64,000 bases of DNA. It comes from Azonexus fungiphilus. Lineage in GTDB: Bacteria > Pseudomonadota > Gammaproteobacteria > Burkholderiales > Rhodocyclaceae. The notes below the pieces were generated by a model. The model had not been told where the DNA came from. It did no database searches and saw only the letters and a program-made list of their open reading frames with translations. Position 1 is the first letter of the stretch, and every line of letters starts with the position of its first letter. The translations under genes and the position numbers were made by a program. Below are positions 62,811-64,000 of this stretch, one piece after another. The DNA is taken from positions 48,350 through 112,349 of the forward strand of contig NZ_RBXP01000002.1 of the NCBI RefSeq assembly GCF_003634965.1, in the 5' to 3' direction.

Positions 62811-63674
62811 TCAGTAGCAGAGGGCTTTAGAGTCCGAGGGTAATTTACCCGATTTCTGGGTGAGTGATTTGGCATAAGCCGCAGGCGTCAAACCGCCCAG
62901 GGATTTTTTCGGTCGCTCCTCGTTGTACTCGCGGCGCCAGCCTTCGATGATGACCTGGGCGTGGCGTAGGCTGGTGAACCAGTGTTCATTCAGGCATTCA
63001 TCCCGGAAACGCCCATTGAACGATTCGATATAGGCGTTCTGATTCGGTTTGCCCGGCTCGATGAGAAAGAGCTGGACGCCACGGGCATGCGCCCAGGTCA
63101 GCATGGCCCGACTGCAGAACTCCTTGCCGTTATCTGTTCGGATCGCCTTGGGCAAGCCTCGCGTCTTGGCCAACTGATCGAGCGCTCGGGTGAGTTGCAT
63201 GCCACCCATCGCGCGTTCCGGAACAATCGCGACCGCCTCGTGCGTCGCATCATCCACAACGGTCAGGCTTTTGATGACTCGTCCTTCCGCCGTCCGGTCG
63301 AACACGAAATCCATTGACCAGACCTGATTAGCGGCCGAAGGGCGCTCTAGCGGGTGACGATCCGACACTGGGATCTTCTTCCGCTTTCGCCTTCTCACTT
63401 GCAGACCGGCCTCGGCGTAGAGCCGATCCACCCGCTTGTGATTCACCACCATGCCGGCCTGCCGCAGCTTCAAGTAGATCATCCCGGCCCCGTAGCGCCG
63501 ATGGCGTTGGGCGAGCGTGACGATCTTCTCCTTCAAAGCCGCATTGCGATCCGTTGCCGGCCGGTAACGGAATGAACTCGGACTCATGCCAACGAAGCCA
63601 AGCGACCTCCGCTCGCTGAGCCCTTTGTCGATTAGGTAGCGCACCAGATCACGCCGTGACGGTGCGCTCACCAC
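62811..63674 (-). CDS. IS3-family transposase OrfB (right copy)
   Basis: The catalytic DDE part, identical to the left-copy product except for about two residues. The three acidic residues ([26 protein letters not shown]) are intact. In this copy the orfB frame is open further upstream through orfA, but that extension is antisense to nothing useful. Expression is expected by -1 frameshift from orfA. Confidence 0.92.
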   Translation of the reverse strand: MVSAPSRRDLVRYLIDKGLSERRSLGFVGMSPSSFRYRPATDRNAALKEKIVTLAQRHRRYGAGMIYLKLRQAGMVVNHKRVDRLYAEAGLQVRRRKRKKIPVSDRHPLERPSAANQVWSMDFVFDRTAEGRVIKSLTVVDDATHEAVAIVPERAMGGMQLTRALDQLAKTRGLPKAIRTDNGKEFCSRAMLTWAHARGVQLFLIEPGKPNQNAYIESFNGRFRDECLNEHWFTSLRHAQVIIEGWRREYNEERPKKSLGGLTPAAYAKSLTQKSGKLPSDSKALCY

Positions 63675-63937
63675 TTTTTTCGCAGGGCTTCCTTGGCGAT
63701 CTCGTTTTCCAGCATCGTTTCGGCCAGCAGCTTCTTCAAGCGCGTGTTTTCCGTTTCGAGCTCCTTGAGCCGCTTGGCGTCCGACACACTCATGCCGCCG
63801 AACTTGCTGCGCCAGAGGTAGTAACTCGCTTCCGAGAAAGCGTGCTTGCGGCACAGTTCCGCAACCGGCATCCCTGCCTCTGCCTCCCGCAGGAAACCAA
63901 TGATCTGTTCTTCGGTGAATCGCTTCTTCATGTCCAA
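63668..63937 (-). CDS. IS3-family OrfA (right copy)
   Basis: 89 aa, differing from the left copy at one residue (ENTRLKK instead of ENTRFKK). The helix-turn-helix and zipper are intact, and it ends with the same A-AAA-AAG slippery site before its stop. Confidence 0.92.
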   Translation of the reverse strand: MDMKKRFTEEQIIGFLREAEAGMPVAELCRKHAFSEASYYLWRSKFGGMSVSDAKRLKELETENTRLKKLLAETMLENEIAKEALRKKW

Positions 63938-64000
63938 TCTCCTTATCGTGAAAGATTGGACTCTAAAGTCAGGCGCTACTCAATTCCGGGGGGACGTCGC

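Larger units (their letters stand above)
62796..63998 (-). mobile_element. IS3-family insertion sequence, right copy (1203 bp)
   Basis: Same length, orientation and ends (GACGTCCCCCC repeats) as the copy at 56924-58126. It differs at a few bases, such as the codons for Ile/Met in PERA[IM]GG, Pro/Ser near the OrfB end and Phe/Leu in OrfA. The window ends two bases after it, so the right flank cannot be judged. Confidence 0.93.

Overview
The window looks like a chromosomal segment of a betaproteobacterium of the order Rhodocyclales (Azonexus/Dechloromonas-like). The grounds are the very G+C-rich coding sequence, the conserved orders TPR protein-lolB-ispE-tRNA-Gln-prs-rplY-pth-ychF and ribBA-ribH-nusB-thiL-pgpA, and the large chemotaxis operon. 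The genus is an inference and was not checked by any search.

Positions 1-33195 are core housekeeping DNA, densely packed, with many ATGA/TTGA stop-start overlaps. Left to right they hold an ammonium transporter cut by the window edge, with a likely sigma54/NtrC promoter; mltA; an AAA ATPase; a Nudix-ThiE fusion; yacG-zapD-coaE; a SPOR protein; a TrpB2-type enzyme; a DOMON-like protein, a NamZ-type muramidase and an anion transporter; ftsY-ftsE-ftsX; a pair of M16 peptidases with rsmD, coaD and a ferredoxin; a dynamin-like GTPase and mutM; the lolB-ispE-prs-pth-ychF block; a PAS-GGDEF-EAL protein; the riboflavin/nusB/thiL/pgpA block; and an orphan HicA-like protein.

Positions 33174-42900 are one minus-strand chemotaxis operon, transcribed cheY-mcp-STAS-cheA-mcp-cheW-cheD-cheR-cheB. 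It is followed by a separate HDOD gene. One receptor carries three tandem 91-residue HAMP-like units, and CheA carries two short GE[IM]LV-type repeats between P1 and P3.

At 44010-44053 there is a 44-nt 3' half of a tRNA-Arg(CCG) gene on the minus strand, still followed by its terminator. The composition changes abruptly here, which marks the edge of a genomic island running to the right. The first island genes form a translationally coupled three-gene operon (44271-50480): a 163-aa unknown protein and two very large, divergent tyrosine recombinases of 901 and 1007 aa. This is the most unusual system in the window. I infer that it is the integration module. Its cargo is sensory: a Cache-type chemoreceptor, a LapG-like periplasmic protease, an HD-GYP c-di-GMP phosphodiesterase, and a histidine kinase/hybrid kinase/LuxR-type regulator set.

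The right-hand part has been reworked by insertion sequences. Two nearly identical 1203-bp IS3-family copies (56924-58126 and 62796-63998) lie in the same orientation around the two-component genes. Remnants of a second IS3-type element, a truncated orfB plus solitary ends, also surround them. A truncated response regulator abuts the right IS copy. No second copy of the tRNA 3' half is visible, so the island probably extends past the window.
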